A DNA stretch of 64,000 nucleotides from Flammeovirga sp. EKP202 (GTDB taxonomy: Bacteria; Bacteroidota; Bacteroidia; Cytophagales; Flammeovirgaceae), in the NCBI RefSeq assembly GCF_014534745.1, contig NZ_JACVVP010000041.1, forward strand, positions 1 to 64,000, written 5' to 3'. The notes beneath the pieces were generated by a model, which saw only the letters and a program-made list of their open reading frames with translations, was not told the DNA's origin and did no database searches. Position 1 is the first letter of the stretch. Every line of letters begins with the position of its first letter. The translations under genes and the position numbers were made by a program. Shown here one piece after another: positions 43,501 to 51,597 of the stretch.

Positions 43501-46500
43501 ACTTATGAAAAAGGGTCATCTTCACAAGCTATTTTCATGGTTCGATCTAATGATCCTTCTGAGGCTATTAAAGAAGTGTTTTTTGAGGTTCAATATGGAG
43601 GACCAATTGTAAAGTATCATGATTCTTCCTTTTCATATGTTTCTTATGTAGATAGCGTAAAAAGTGGTTCATTAAAATTATATAATGATGGTTATTTACC
43701 CTTGGAAATAACTGATATTGTGTCAAGCAGTCAATATATTACTATTGAACAAACAGAGCTAACTATTGCTCCAAAGGATAGTATGACGTTATCCTATAAT
43801 TTTTGGGCTCCTTTGAAAGGAAAGTACACAGAGACAATTAGTTTTTCTACGAACGATGAATCGAAATCTTCAGTTAGCATTGATTTAGAATATTTTATCT
43901 GGAATGCTTATCCTCATTTAGTATTAAGTCATCAACCTGATTCTATATTTGCAACTGTATTAAGAGATAGTATTACAACTCAAGAATTTACTCTAACAAA
44001 CGAAGGAGAAGATATTATATCTTATAAACTTGGAGTTAGAAAGATTCAGAATGTGACAGAGGATGAATTTAGCTTACCAAGGGCAATTCGTACTACAAAA
44101 CAATCGATTAGAAAAGGTGTAAGTAGCAAACAAATACCTGAGGAATATAGAAGAGGTACTTTTACCAATACTAGAAAACAAAATATTAATCAAGATTTTG
44201 TTGTTCCTGAAAAGGCTGCATTTGGTTATCTCTATGATTATTCTTTGAGTGAATTTGGGCATGCTTCGATGATTCCTGAGGAAATTTCAAGTCTTACAAA
44301 ATACAGTACTGAAAATTATTTTGAAGATTTTATTGGTGCTGGTGAGTACATTACCTCTCTGAATAAATACATCGAATTTAGTATTAATGGTGATTACTAT
44401 TTGATTGATCCCGAAACTGAGGAGGTAGTAAATCAAGGCAAAATTAATTTATATAATATAAATGGTGCGGCCTATAATGTGAGTAGTGATGAACTTTATT
44501 TGTGTAATAGTAACCAACTCTATAAGTTCAATTTACAGGATCATACATTAAGTGAAGTTGGAAATTTTGGGTCATCACAACTATTGATGATTAGTTTGTC
44601 TTTTGGTGCCACAGGTGACTTATATGGTATTGATATAATCAATAGTGTATTGATGAAAATAGATCCATCTACAGCTGAGACCGAGGAGATAGGCTACATT
44701 GGCTTTGAGACTAACTTTGGCTCAGGTTTGGCTTGGGATGGTAATCGTATGATCATGGCTGCTTACAATTGGGATACCGGTAATTTTGATTTTAGACAAG
44801 TAGATCTTCAGTCAGGCAATACTGAAATTATAAATGGAGAGTTAGGTGGAAATTATCAATTTGGATGGATTGCATTTCAACTTCAAGGGACTGCCGAGTT
44901 AGATATAACAGAAGGTACTTTGTTACCTGGTGCATCACAGAAAGTATCATTTAGTTTAGTTACTAATGGAATGCAAGCAGGCGATTATCTTTATGGCATT
45001 GATGTTAATAGTAATGATCAATTGAACCCTTATAGACAAATTCCTGCTCTTATCTCCGTATTAGACTTAACACCATCTAGAAATGTATTAGATTTTGATA
45101 GTGTGGCAAATGGTTATTATAAGACATTAGATATGTATGTAATGAACCAGTCCTCTCAAGCTATTAATTTGGAAAAAATACTTTCAACAAATAGTGTTTT
45201 TACGGTTGAATCTCAATCAGGTATATTACAACCTAAAGATAGTGTGGCGTTGACTGTAACCTTTAAACCTACTGAAGATGGAACAGTAGTATTTGATGAA
45301 TATTTAGAAATTTATTTTGAGGGCGTAGTAAATAGAATACCGCTGAAAGCCAAAAGTTACGACAATACACTACCTGAGGTGTATCATTCTATTCCAGATC
45401 TTGAAATTGAGAAAAATGCTTTTAAAGTAATTGATTTGAGAGAACATTTTTATGATTATAATGCTGATACAATTCATTATGATATAGAAATTTACAATGT
45501 ACAATCTGTAGAAGCAGCTATCGAAAATAACAATCAACTTGTCATTTATGGAAAGCAACAAGGAGAAATAGAATTGACAGTAAAAGCATCAGATATTTTA
45601 GAGACAATAACAGAATCCTTTATGGTAACTGTTACAGATCCTGGATATAGACCACCTGTAATAATCAAGGAAGTCTCTAAGTTAGTTTTCAATGCAAACT
45701 CCTCTATTGATTATGATATATCAGAGCATTTCAATGAACAAGAAGAAGGGTTATTCTCTTATACTTTTGAACTTCAGAATGATTCAAATCTTGATGTTCA
45801 AATTGATTCAGTAGGGAAAATTACTATTAATTCGTCAATCTCTGGGGATGAAGTCCTTTATGTTAAAGCATCGGATGGTCAAGTAGAAACTACGCTTTCT
45901 GTCCCTGTAGAAGTGTTGCCTGAAAATGAGCCAAATATTTTACTTATTGGAGAAACTTTCTTGATTGGATTAGATACTTTGATTGAAGAAGAAAATCTTG
46001 AATATTCTTATAGTTTTGATACAACAGGAATTGTAGCACTTTACGAAGAAAATAATCTTTTAAATATCTATGCTTTGGAGGAAGGAGAAGTGAATGTAAG
46101 TATTTTAGCTACGAATGGTATGTATACTGCAAGTTTGGATTATACATTTAGTACTTATAATAAATTAGAAGTTACAAATGATAATGCATTCATCTCACTT
46201 CGAGAAGGAGATTCAACGACATATGACTTTACTGATCATTTTATTTATAATGGAGAGGATACAGTGCAGGTAGAGTGGGAAAATTTGGGAATCGATAATG
46301 TTGAGTTCACCAATTTAGATGACAGTAAAGTGTCCATATTGGGAATACTTGAAGGTCTTCAAAATTATACGATAACGCTTTTAGTTGGAGATCAAAGTGT
46401 ATCAATTAACCTTGAAGTAGAGGTGACAGAAAAAAACTATGCACCTGAATTATCTCAAGACTTTAACGATTTAGTTTTAGAACTTGGAGAATTTAGGATC

Positions 46501-46998
46501 GTAAATCTTGATGAATATTTTACAGATCTAAATGGAGACTCTATAGAATATTCAATCGGGGATTTTGATACTACATTAGTTGATGCATCTATCACAAATG
46601 ACAATCGATTAATAATTTTCACTTTGTTAGAAGGAACAGCGACGTTACCTTTAAATGTGACTGATGGTGAATTATCGTTAGAACTTGAAGTCACCGTGAT
46701 CGTTAATAAGCCAATTATTAACGGTATTATTAATGAATCACCAACTAGTGTTCGTTTATATCCAAACCCTGCAACTACAACTGCTACATTAATTTTAGAG
46801 GTTGAAAAACCAACATCAATTTTGTTAGAGTTGATGGATTTAACAGGTAGAAAAATACGCTCAGAGAGTTGGAATACAGTGCCGCAAGGAGCATTCCAGT
46901 ATTCGTTTGATGTTTCAAATCTTGTGTCAGGAACTTATATCATTGGGTTGACGGCAGAAGATGGTCAGACATTATTTAAGCGTCTTAGTGTTCAATAA
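40504..46998 (+). CDS. Giant T9SS-exported subtilisin-like serine protease
   Basis: 2164 aa. A signal peptide (1-29, ending EIYAQ) is followed by an N-terminal prodomain, then a peptidase S8 domain at about 190-500 with a complete triad: D207 (VAIMDGGIDYNHTDL), H261 (DPHGTHVAGTV) and S438 (YQGTSMACPHVSG). After it come ASH/immunoglobulin-like beta modules with repeated 'G ... N ... I.P... V.F.P' patterns (for example about 510-600, 610-705 and 1520-1620), a LamG- or propeller-like region rich in Trp/Tyr, then cadherin/dystroglycan-like repeats with HF and YFTDLNGDSIEYS at about 1620-2070. The last 85 residues (VRLYPNPATTTATL... LFKRLSVQ) are a type A T9SS sorting domain. It is a surface or secreted protein-degrading enzyme in a single-gene unit. 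Confidence 0.93.
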   Translation: MIFKSISKLIVFTVYLLLGTTVGQEIYAQKSIDSSVIPQVVRVKLKPDAERAFLTLQQSKRTDGTLQMGQVTLDEIYVNHNVLQMKRVFPYSQKFEERHRKHGLHLWYEFTYSTNQNPEIVAQSFKKYDGFEIAKCVHHMARPNEKPKPIDPSELVKRMTTDDLFLEAQWHYHNTGQTNGTEGADISLFEAWETTMGSDQVIVAIMDGGIDYNHTDLENNMWINTGEIPGNGIDDDGNGYIDDVYGFNFVDNNGSIDPDPHGTHVAGTVSASNNNGIGVAGVAGGDGVIGGARLMSCEVFSPYNNGGFAQAFVYAADNGAVIAQNSWGHTVAGIYDQEILDAVDYFIEEAGQYEGSPMQGGIVFFAAGNSDSDADYYPGYYEPIVAVGATNHENQKSWYSNYGDWVDVSAPGGETFVSSEGILSTLPFNSYGFYQGTSMACPHVSGVAALVLSNLSSPITSGELRELLESSIDSIDDGLPVIYKGKMGTGLLNASKALDAAPVQFDISPLHHTVIIKQGETQTQTISILNESDTTFTFEFSSLAPFASISSDPIEVAPNTSASIDIVIDVANLSLGSYDLDIIASINETGKRVLRWVVEVVEDPQFVADTEASFGDIYLGYNHTQYIEFVNTTYSYLVLTDFNASLPDYMVGVDSLIIKPNSNAMLEVVFTPVASGNRSTSLTMRTNDPNQPTYAVNLYGTGNGNIPPTAVVPDSIILHQSEPSSDSYTFQLANEGDDLLSYSINTVTELETQPLLASKFLKEELHKGQESSIQGRPTLFGFGTDTEGEYSWVDSKESSNVTFDWIDLSNDPEATVYGSGDDHTRTYYLSNFQFTYYDNIFSRLEISYNGTIGFSNSYSSFDYKELPSTYAQGNLLAPYWRDLYANAIYVREYDNYVVIQFDGYYFSNTSQTVEFEVILHSNGNIKFQYKDVGEIGYSIGMQNEDSSKGFSIAYNTEYLEESMAILIRNNTFIKSINPENGNVAGHSSQPIQINYDTEHTYEKGSSSQAIFMVRSNDPSEAIKEVFFEVQYGGPIVKYHDSSFSYVSYVDSVKSGSLKLYNDGYLPLEITDIVSSSQYITIEQTELTIAPKDSMTLSYNFWAPLKGKYTETISFSTNDESKSSVSIDLEYFIWNAYPHLVLSHQPDSIFATVLRDSITTQEFTLTNEGEDIISYKLGVRKIQNVTEDEFSLPRAIRTTKQSIRKGVSSKQIPEEYRRGTFTNTRKQNINQDFVVPEKAAFGYLYDYSLSEFGHASMIPEEISSLTKYSTENYFEDFIGAGEYITSLNKYIEFSINGDYYLIDPETEEVVNQGKINLYNINGAAYNVSSDELYLCNSNQLYKFNLQDHTLSEVGNFGSSQLLMISLSFGATGDLYGIDIINSVLMKIDPSTAETEEIGYIGFETNFGSGLAWDGNRMIMAAYNWDTGNFDFRQVDLQSGNTEIINGELGGNYQFGWIAFQLQGTAELDITEGTLLPGASQKVSFSLVTNGMQAGDYLYGIDVNSNDQLNPYRQIPALISVLDLTPSRNVLDFDSVANGYYKTLDMYVMNQSSQAINLEKILSTNSVFTVESQSGILQPKDSVALTVTFKPTEDGTVVFDEYLEIYFEGVVNRIPLKAKSYDNTLPEVYHSIPDLEIEKNAFKVIDLREHFYDYNADTIHYDIEIYNVQSVEAAIENNNQLVIYGKQQGEIELTVKASDILETITESFMVTVTDPGYRPPVIIKEVSKLVFNANSSIDYDISEHFNEQEEGLFSYTFELQNDSNLDVQIDSVGKITINSSISGDEVLYVKASDGQVETTLSVPVEVLPENEPNILLIGETFLIGLDTLIEEENLEYSYSFDTTGIVALYEENNLLNIYALEEGEVNVSILATNGMYTASLDYTFSTYNKLEVTNDNAFISLREGDSTTYDFTDHFIYNGEDTVQVEWENLGIDNVEFTNLDDSKVSILGILEGLQNYTITLLVGDQSVSINLEVEVTEKNYAPELSQDFNDLVLELGEFRIVNLDEYFTDLNGDSIEYSIGDFDTTLVDASITNDNRLIIFTLLEGTATLPLNVTDGELSLELEVTVIVNKPIINGIINESPTSVRLYPNPATTTATLILEVEKPTSILLELMDLTGRKIRSESWNTVPQGAFQYSFDVSNLVSGTYIIGLTAEDGQTLFKRLSVQ

Positions 46999-47023
46999 TT
47001 AGAGCTATTCAAAGAAGCTATAC

Positions 47024-47062
47024 ATGAGTCATCTCTATAATAAAGGGGTGGCTCATTTTTTT
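47024..47062 (+). terminator. Terminator after the giant protease
   Basis: A 12-bp stem with three G-U pairs, ATGAGTCATCTC (47024-47035) / GGGGTGGCTCAT (47044-47055), followed by a run of T. Confidence 0.82.
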
Positions 47063-47186
47063 TATAAAGAATAAAATCATTAGCTAATGAGCATTTAGTA
47101 TGGGTTTTTAGTGGGGTATGTCTTATTTTTTCTGACTGATTGTAAATAATTTTCGCATTTTTTATTTATAAAAAAGTTCATTTCTC

Positions 47187-47238
47187 AAAAGTCCATATCC
47201 TTGAACGTTTTGTCCATTTTCTAAAAAGTTCTATCCAT
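47187..47238 (+). promoter_or_regulatory. Three TCCAT boxes at exact 21-bp spacing (candidate AraC-type operator)
   Basis: AAAAGTCCAT (47187-47196), TTTTGTCCAT (47208-47217) and TTCTATCCAT (47229-47238) share a terminal TCCAT and are each 21 bp apart, so on one face of the helix. The last box touches the palindrome ATGATA-TTTG-TATCAT (47237-47252), whose TTTG could be the promoter -7 element (GATATTTG, one mismatch to TAnnTTTG). AraC-type activators bind half-sites about 21 bp apart. An AraC gene lies at the end of this group. Confidence 0.5.
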
Positions 47239-47276
47239 GATATTTGTATCATAAGAAAAACAAAAAAGAAAAGAAG

Positions 47277-47699
47277 ATGAAAGTTTCAGAAAAAATAGCG
47301 ACTGCATTTATAGCCTTGTTTTTATTTATGCCTGGCTTGGTGAAGTTTACAGATCAGTTTTCTTATAATTTTGCTACACAGATTGAGACAGTGGGATTGC
47401 CATTTCCAAAGTTATCCTTCTTCATAGGTCAAAGTAGTGAAATTATAGTGGGGGCAATCGCTCTTCTATTACTCTTCTTTTACAATAAAATAAAACCCGA
47501 ATTGGCAGATAAGCTTTTTTATGGTATGAGTATCATGGTGCTTCCTATTATGATTGTAGCCTTATTTGTGCACTCTGATCCCAATGTGCCTGTTGAAGTG
47601 TTGCCTTTTGAAAGTAGACCACCTGTATTGGCTGTTTTATTAATATTGGCCTCAACACTAAATCTATCAGTCCACAACCGAAAGATCACATTATTTTAA
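47277..47699 (+). CDS. DoxX-like small membrane protein
   Basis: 140 aa from the ATG at 47277 (MKVSEKIATAFIALFLFMPGLVKF); an earlier in-frame start at 47244 adds only a Lys-rich stretch and runs into the regulatory palindrome. Four predicted membrane segments lie at about 8-25, 45-65, 75-95 and 110-130, with KFTD after the first helix as in DoxX/DoxD-like families. Members act in membrane redox or quinone-linked stress functions, but the role here is not shown. It heads a group with a carboxymuconolactone-decarboxylase-like gene (75 bp downstream) and an AraC regulator. Confidence 0.78.
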   Translation: MKVSEKIATAFIALFLFMPGLVKFTDQFSYNFATQIETVGLPFPKLSFFIGQSSEIIVGAIALLLLFFYNKIKPELADKLFYGMSIMVLPIMIVALFVHSDPNVPVEVLPFESRPPVLAVLLILASTLNLSVHNRKITLF

Positions 47700-47774
47700 T
47701 TCATTAATCAATTTCATTCTTAAGGCCTCTATAAAGTAGGTCTAGGAATCTAACACCCTAAATTTTATTAGATC

Positions 47775-48338
47775 ATGGCAAATTTTAAAATTCACAACTT
47801 TGAAACAGCTCCAGAAGCAAGCAAAGAATTATTAGAAGGAAAGAAAAAGGCGTTTGGTTTTGTACCTAATTTAATTGGTACACTGTCAGATTCACCTCAG
47901 TTGGCCAAAGCTTATGATTACCTACATGAAGCATTTGCAAGTACTTCTTTTAACAATGAAGAATTGACAGTGGTATGGCAAACCATCAATGTTGAAAATG
48001 AATGCCACTATTGTGTTCCTGCACATACAGCAATTGCGAATGCAATGAAGATTGCTCCAGAAATCACGGAAGCTTTAAGAAATGAGACGCCTTTGCCTAA
48101 TGAAAAATTGGAGGCGTTAAGAACTTTTACAGTGGCATTGGTACGAGCAAGAGGTTTTGTAAAGGACGAACAATTAGAAGCGTTTTTTAATGCAGGTTAC
48201 ACTCAAACAAATGTTTTGGAGATTATACTTGGTTTAGCTCAAAAAACAATAAGTAATTATACGAATCATGTGGCAAAAACACCACTAGATAATGCTTTTC
48301 AGCCCTTTGCATGGGAAAAGAAAGGTTTAGCAGTTTAA
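47775..48338 (+). CDS. Carboxymuconolactone decarboxylase / AhpD-like protein
   Basis: 187 aa, cytoplasmic, all-helical. The CMD/AhpD signature is ENECHYCVPAHTAIA with the redox CxxC pair and a downstream His that serves as proton relay in AhpD. The N-terminal GFVPNLIGTLSDSPQLAKAYDYLHE and C-terminal helices match the peroxidase-related subgroup rather than the true lactone decarboxylase. It probably detoxifies peroxides or protects against redox stress. It follows the DoxX-like gene and precedes an AraC gene, and all three are on one strand, so a stress-induced module is likely. A terminator follows the gene. Confidence 0.9.
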   Translation: MANFKIHNFETAPEASKELLEGKKKAFGFVPNLIGTLSDSPQLAKAYDYLHEAFASTSFNNEELTVVWQTINVENECHYCVPAHTAIANAMKIAPEITEALRNETPLPNEKLEALRTFTVALVRARGFVKDEQLEAFFNAGYTQTNVLEIILGLAQKTISNYTNHVAKTPLDNAFQPFAWEKKGLAV

Positions 48339-48343
48339 ATTTT

Positions 48344-48378
48344 AAAAAAGAGGTGGTTGATTGATCACCTCTTTTTTT
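48344..48378 (+). terminator. Terminator after the AhpD-like gene
   Basis: A stem built around AGAGGTGGT / ATCACCTCT with the loop TGATTG, ending in seven T residues, 6 bp after the stop. It overlaps the extreme 5' end of an alternative start for the AraC gene, which supports the later ATG at 48404. Confidence 0.85.
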
Positions 48379-48403
48379 GTTAGTTATTTTCTATCTTCAC
48401 TTT

Positions 48404-49249
48404 ATGAAAATGCAAGAAGCGATTAGTTTTAACTATCAAGGAAGACCTCTAATTGAGAAAAATATTTTTAAAGTTCCTTATACGAAAGAAAGAGTTTTTC
48501 AAAATGAAGGGTGTTTTTTGTATATGAAAGATGCTCACATTAAGTTACATTCTCCTCAAGACAACTTGGAGGTAAAGAAAAAGGAAGCCATTCTGCTAAG
48601 GTGTGATACGTATTTTTTAGAGTTCTTACACAAACAGAAAGAACAAGAAAGTGTAGAGGTGATTGCAGTTCATTTATTTCCCGAGTTACTTAAGAAATTG
48701 TACATCAATGAGCTTCCAAAGTTGATTGAGAAACAAATGAGTAACCCCAAAACAAGAATAGTTGAAGATGAAGCCATCATTGCACGTTTTATTGATTCCT
48801 TAGAGTTTTACTTTGATAATCCTTCGTTGGTCAATGAAGATTTATTAGAGTTGAAAATTAAAGAATTGGTCTTGTTGCTCATTCAGACGAATAATGTTTC
48901 TTCGGTAATGGAATTAATCAATGATCTTTATTCTCCACGTACTTCACAATTGAAGAAAGTTATTGAATTGCATACGTTTTCTAATTTATCATTGGAAGAT
49001 TTAGCAAAACTATGTCATTTAAGTTTGTCTTCATTCAAAAGGGAATTTCAAAAAGTATATGATGAAACTCCTTCTAAGTACCTTTCTATTCAGAGAATAA
49101 AAAAAGCAAAAGAACTATTACAGTCAACCACATTGCCCATTAACGAAATTGCCTATGATGTAGGGTATAATGACCCTCTTTATTTTACAAGAATATTTAA
49201 AAAGAAGGAAGGTGTGTCTCCTTCTCAATACCGAAATGCTAATTCATAA
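48404..49249 (+). CDS. AraC-family transcriptional regulator
   Basis: 281 aa from the ATG at 48404 (MKMQEAISFNYQGRP); an alternative TTG start at 48377 lies within the upstream terminator. The C-terminal 100 residues form the double HTH AraC domain: SLEDLAKLCHLSLSSFKREFQKVYDETPSKYL and INEIAYDVGYNDPLYFTRIFKKKEGVSPSQYR. The N-terminal half (about 1-170) is a cupin-like/ExsA-type sensing region with no clear ligand motif. It is probably the activator of the DoxX-like/AhpD-like genes just upstream, whose promoter holds phased TCCAT boxes. The terminator between suggests it also has its own promoter or depends on read-through. Confidence 0.93.
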   Translation: MKMQEAISFNYQGRPLIEKNIFKVPYTKERVFQNEGCFLYMKDAHIKLHSPQDNLEVKKKEAILLRCDTYFLEFLHKQKEQESVEVIAVHLFPELLKKLYINELPKLIEKQMSNPKTRIVEDEAIIARFIDSLEFYFDNPSLVNEDLLELKIKELVLLLIQTNNVSSVMELINDLYSPRTSQLKKVIELHTFSNLSLEDLAKLCHLSLSSFKREFQKVYDETPSKYLSIQRIKKAKELLQSTTLPINEIAYDVGYNDPLYFTRIFKKKEGVSPSQYRNANS

Positions 49250-49391
49250 GAATTGTATTATTATAGTATGAGTAGCTAAATAGTTGTTTTATTGGGTGGT
49301 GATATGGTACTTTTTTGTAGTTGGTGAAAAGATTTTGTAAATTTTATATCTACTTTTTACATAAATTTTTCAAAAAAAGTATCTAATAATT

Positions 49392-49414
49392 GGGTACAAC
49401 GGTATGACGTACCC
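49392..49414. promoter_or_regulatory. Dyad GGGTAC-N11-GTACCC before the YHYH lipoprotein gene
   Basis: A perfect 6-bp inverted repeat (49392-49397, 49409-49414), centred about 62 bp before the ATG at 49465. The GC-rich arms stand out in this AT-rich DNA. The size suits a dimeric regulator; no local regulator can be assigned. Confidence 0.35.
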
Positions 49415-49464
49415 CTTTAATGGATAGATATTGATTGAAAAATAACCATTATTCCATTTTTACT

Positions 49465-50274
49465 ATGAAAAAAGCTTATTTAGTGACTCTACTATTGTGT
49501 ATTTTTTTAATGAATTGTTCGACGAGTAATGAAGACGATTCTGATGTCACACCACAAGATGAAACTCCTACTGCTGATGACGATACTACAAACGATGATT
49601 CATCTGATGATGATTCTAGCGTAGATTTATCTGTTTATAAAAAAATATATGGTGCTTCGGATATATATGTTGAAGGCGATTTTGTAGTGATTGAAGTGGA
49701 CGGTTTACCAGATCATGGAAGTCCTTATTATCAAGATACAGAGTGGAGTAGTCGTTACGAGGCATATAATAGTAATGATTTTCATTTGAATCCTAATCGT
49801 ATTTCTTCTTTTGATCGTGTAGTCAAACTACCTTTAGATCCTCAAGAGGCGACAAACCATCAACCTACTTCTTTAGGAACAATGGGAATTGCGGTCAATG
49901 GGGTTTCTTTTTATAACCAATATGCAGGTCCTAACAATGAACCATTGACAGATGAAATTTTTAGTTTTGATCAATACAATGGTCATCCGCAGAGATCTGG
50001 GGAGTATCATTACCATTTAGAGCCTGTTCATTTAACAAGCCAAGACACCATTGGATCAGAAGGTTTATTGGGCTTTTTATTGGATGGTTTTCCAGTTTAT
50101 GGACCTAGGGAGAATGGGGTAGCAGTTACAAATGACGATTTAGACGATTATCACGGTCATTCACACGCTACTGAAGATTACCCTGATGGGACATATCATT
50201 ATCATATTACTGCAGAAGACCCTTACATTAATGGAAATGGATATTATGGAACGCCAGGTACTTCAACCAACTAA
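49465..50274 (+). CDS. YHYH-domain lipoprotein
   Basis: 269 aa from the ATG at 49465 (MKKAYLVTLLLCIFLMNC); an earlier in-frame ATG at 49435 would put polar residues before the signal peptide. The lipobox is LMNC, and the residues after the Cys (STSNEDDSD, then a long Asp/Glu/Thr/Ser-rich linker) match the acidic export signal that takes Bacteroidota lipoproteins to the cell surface. A YHYH domain follows at about 70-265 with repeated His motifs: HPQRSGEYHYHLEP, DYHGHSHATEDYPDGTYHYHIT. The clustered His residues suggest metal binding. It is the first of three overlapping genes with YwqK-like and SCO proteins. Confidence 0.9.
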   Translation: MKKAYLVTLLLCIFLMNCSTSNEDDSDVTPQDETPTADDDTTNDDSSDDDSSVDLSVYKKIYGASDIYVEGDFVVIEVDGLPDHGSPYYQDTEWSSRYEAYNSNDFHLNPNRISSFDRVVKLPLDPQEATNHQPTSLGTMGIAVNGVSFYNQYAGPNNEPLTDEIFSFDQYNGHPQRSGEYHYHLEPVHLTSQDTIGSEGLLGFLLDGFPVYGPRENGVAVTNDDLDDYHGHSHATEDYPDGTYHYHITAEDPYINGNGYYGTPGTSTN

Positions 50275-50839
50275 TTTTATCTTACTTCTCTTCATTTTCT
50301 TATTTTCATGTGCACCACAGAAACATGAAAATAAGAAAGTGTTATCTCTTGAAATGGTTAATGCCCAAGAGGTGATGACAAAATCTTCTAAAGGGATCTT
50401 CTATGTGAATGGGAAACGTTTTAGTGGAATGATTTATTGGACTTACCCTAATGGTACTGATACACTTCGTGTAAGAAGATATCATGATGGTGAAAAGGAA
50501 GGGAAGTGGGTGAAGTATTATCCTAATAATATTTTAGAAGAAGTAAGGTATTATAAGGAAGGGAAAAAAGAGGGAGAGCAAATAGGCTATTATCCCAATG
50601 GAAAGATTCGTTTTATTACCAACTTTCAAAATGATCTTTATGAAGGAAATGCGAAAGCTTGGACAGGTTCAGGTCGCTTAATAAGGAACCAGAATTATCA
50701 TATTGGGAAAGAAGAAGGAGTACAACAGGTTTGGTATGATAATGGAAAAATCAAAGCGAATTATGTAATCAAAGAGGGGAGGAGATTTGGATTGTTAGGA
50801 ACGAAAAATTGTATCAATGTATCAGATGAAACGTTTTAG
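50246..50839 (+). CDS. YwqK/MORN-repeat lipoprotein
   Basis: 197 aa from the ATG at 50246 (MERQVLQPTNFILLLFIFLFSC), overlapping the YHYH gene by 29 bp in another frame; a longer in-frame start would overlap further and lacks a signal. A hydrophobic segment ends in FSC, a plausible lipobox, followed by APQKHENKK. The rest is a series of MORN-variant repeats of about 22 residues with the pattern 'G..K.YYPNG.I....Y..GKKEG': EGKWVKYYPNNILEEVRYY, EGEQIGYYPNGKIRF and EGVQQVWYDNGKIKANY. Such proteins are annotated as YwqK-family antitoxins, but there is no toxin here. An envelope role is more likely. It overlaps the SCO gene by 14 bp. Confidence 0.85.
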   Translation: MERQVLQPTNFILLLFIFLFSCAPQKHENKKVLSLEMVNAQEVMTKSSKGIFYVNGKRFSGMIYWTYPNGTDTLRVRRYHDGEKEGKWVKYYPNNILEEVRYYKEGKKEGEQIGYYPNGKIRFITNFQNDLYEGNAKAWTGSGRLIRNQNYHIGKEEGVQQVWYDNGKIKANYVIKEGRRFGLLGTKNCINVSDETF

Positions 50840-51470
50840 TTGGATCATACTTGTGATTAGTGGTATTATAAATTTGAGTTGTGTAGAAAGTGAAAAGCAA
50901 CTCCCTTTTTATAATACACCTGATTTTACTCCTCATTTTTTGAGCTCTGATCAAGAAGTTGAATCTAAAATTACGCACTCTATTGCTGATTTTGAGATGA
51001 AAAATCAACATAATCAGACTATTACTCAAAAAGATATTGAAGGGAAAATACATGTAGCGAATTTCATATTTACAAGTTGTGGAAGTATTTGCCCTGTAAT
51101 GACAGAAAATATGAAAATTGTAGATGATGAGTTTTCTGGTGATAATGATATACAGTTGATGTCCTATACTGTTACTCCTTGGATAGACAATGTGGAAGTT
51201 TTAAATGAGTATGTAACGGCTAAAGAAATTACCTCTGAAAATTGGCATTTTTTGACGGGAACCAAAGGGGAAATCTATCAATTGGCAAGGCAGTCCTATT
51301 TTGCTGAAGAAGACTTAGGTTTTACAAAAGATAGTACTGAATTTTTACATACAGAACATTTCATTTTGGTAGATCAAAATAAAAAAATAAGAGGTATTTA
51401 TAACGGTACCTTAAAGTTGGAAATGCGTCAATTGGTTAAGGATATTCAAGTCCTAAAAGAAGAAGCTTAA
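50826..51470 (+). CDS. SCO1/SenC family lipoprotein
   Basis: 214 aa from the ATG at 50826 (MKRFSWIILVISGIINLSC), an in-frame alternative at 50817 adding three residues. The lipobox Cys is C19. The thioredoxin-like fold carries the copper motif CxxxC (C85, C89 in FTSCGSICPVM) and a downstream His in HTEHFILVD (about H178). SCO proteins bring copper to cytochrome c oxidase CuA or act as thiol reductases. It is the third of three overlapping genes; YHYH proteins are His-rich, so a joint copper or redox role at the cell envelope is plausible, but it is inference. A bidirectional terminator follows. Confidence 0.93.
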   Translation: MKRFSWIILVISGIINLSCVESEKQLPFYNTPDFTPHFLSSDQEVESKITHSIADFEMKNQHNQTITQKDIEGKIHVANFIFTSCGSICPVMTENMKIVDDEFSGDNDIQLMSYTVTPWIDNVEVLNEYVTAKEITSENWHFLTGTKGEIYQLARQSYFAEEDLGFTKDSTEFLHTEHFILVDQNKKIRGIYNGTLKLEMRQLVKDIQVLKEEA

Positions 51471-51521
51471 AACGTTTTTTCTATAGCCAAGAATTGTTTT
51501 AATTAGATATACATAAAAAAA

Positions 51522-51566
51522 ATTCCCATTTCTTATAGCTTTAATACTAGAAATGGGAATCTTTTT
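51522..51566. terminator. Bidirectional terminator between SCO gene and 241-aa gene
   Basis: Perfect 12-bp stem ATTCCCATTTCT / AGAAATGGGAAT (51522-51533, 51549-51560) with A-run on the left and T-run on the right, between convergent genes. Confidence 0.9.
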
Positions 51567-51597
51567 GTCTACTTAAAAGACTTTGAAAAGAGCAGTT

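Noticed and set aside
50246-50839. Toxin-antitoxin pair based on the YwqK annotation
   Set aside because: The protein has a signal peptide with lipobox and sits between envelope genes; no partner toxin is present.
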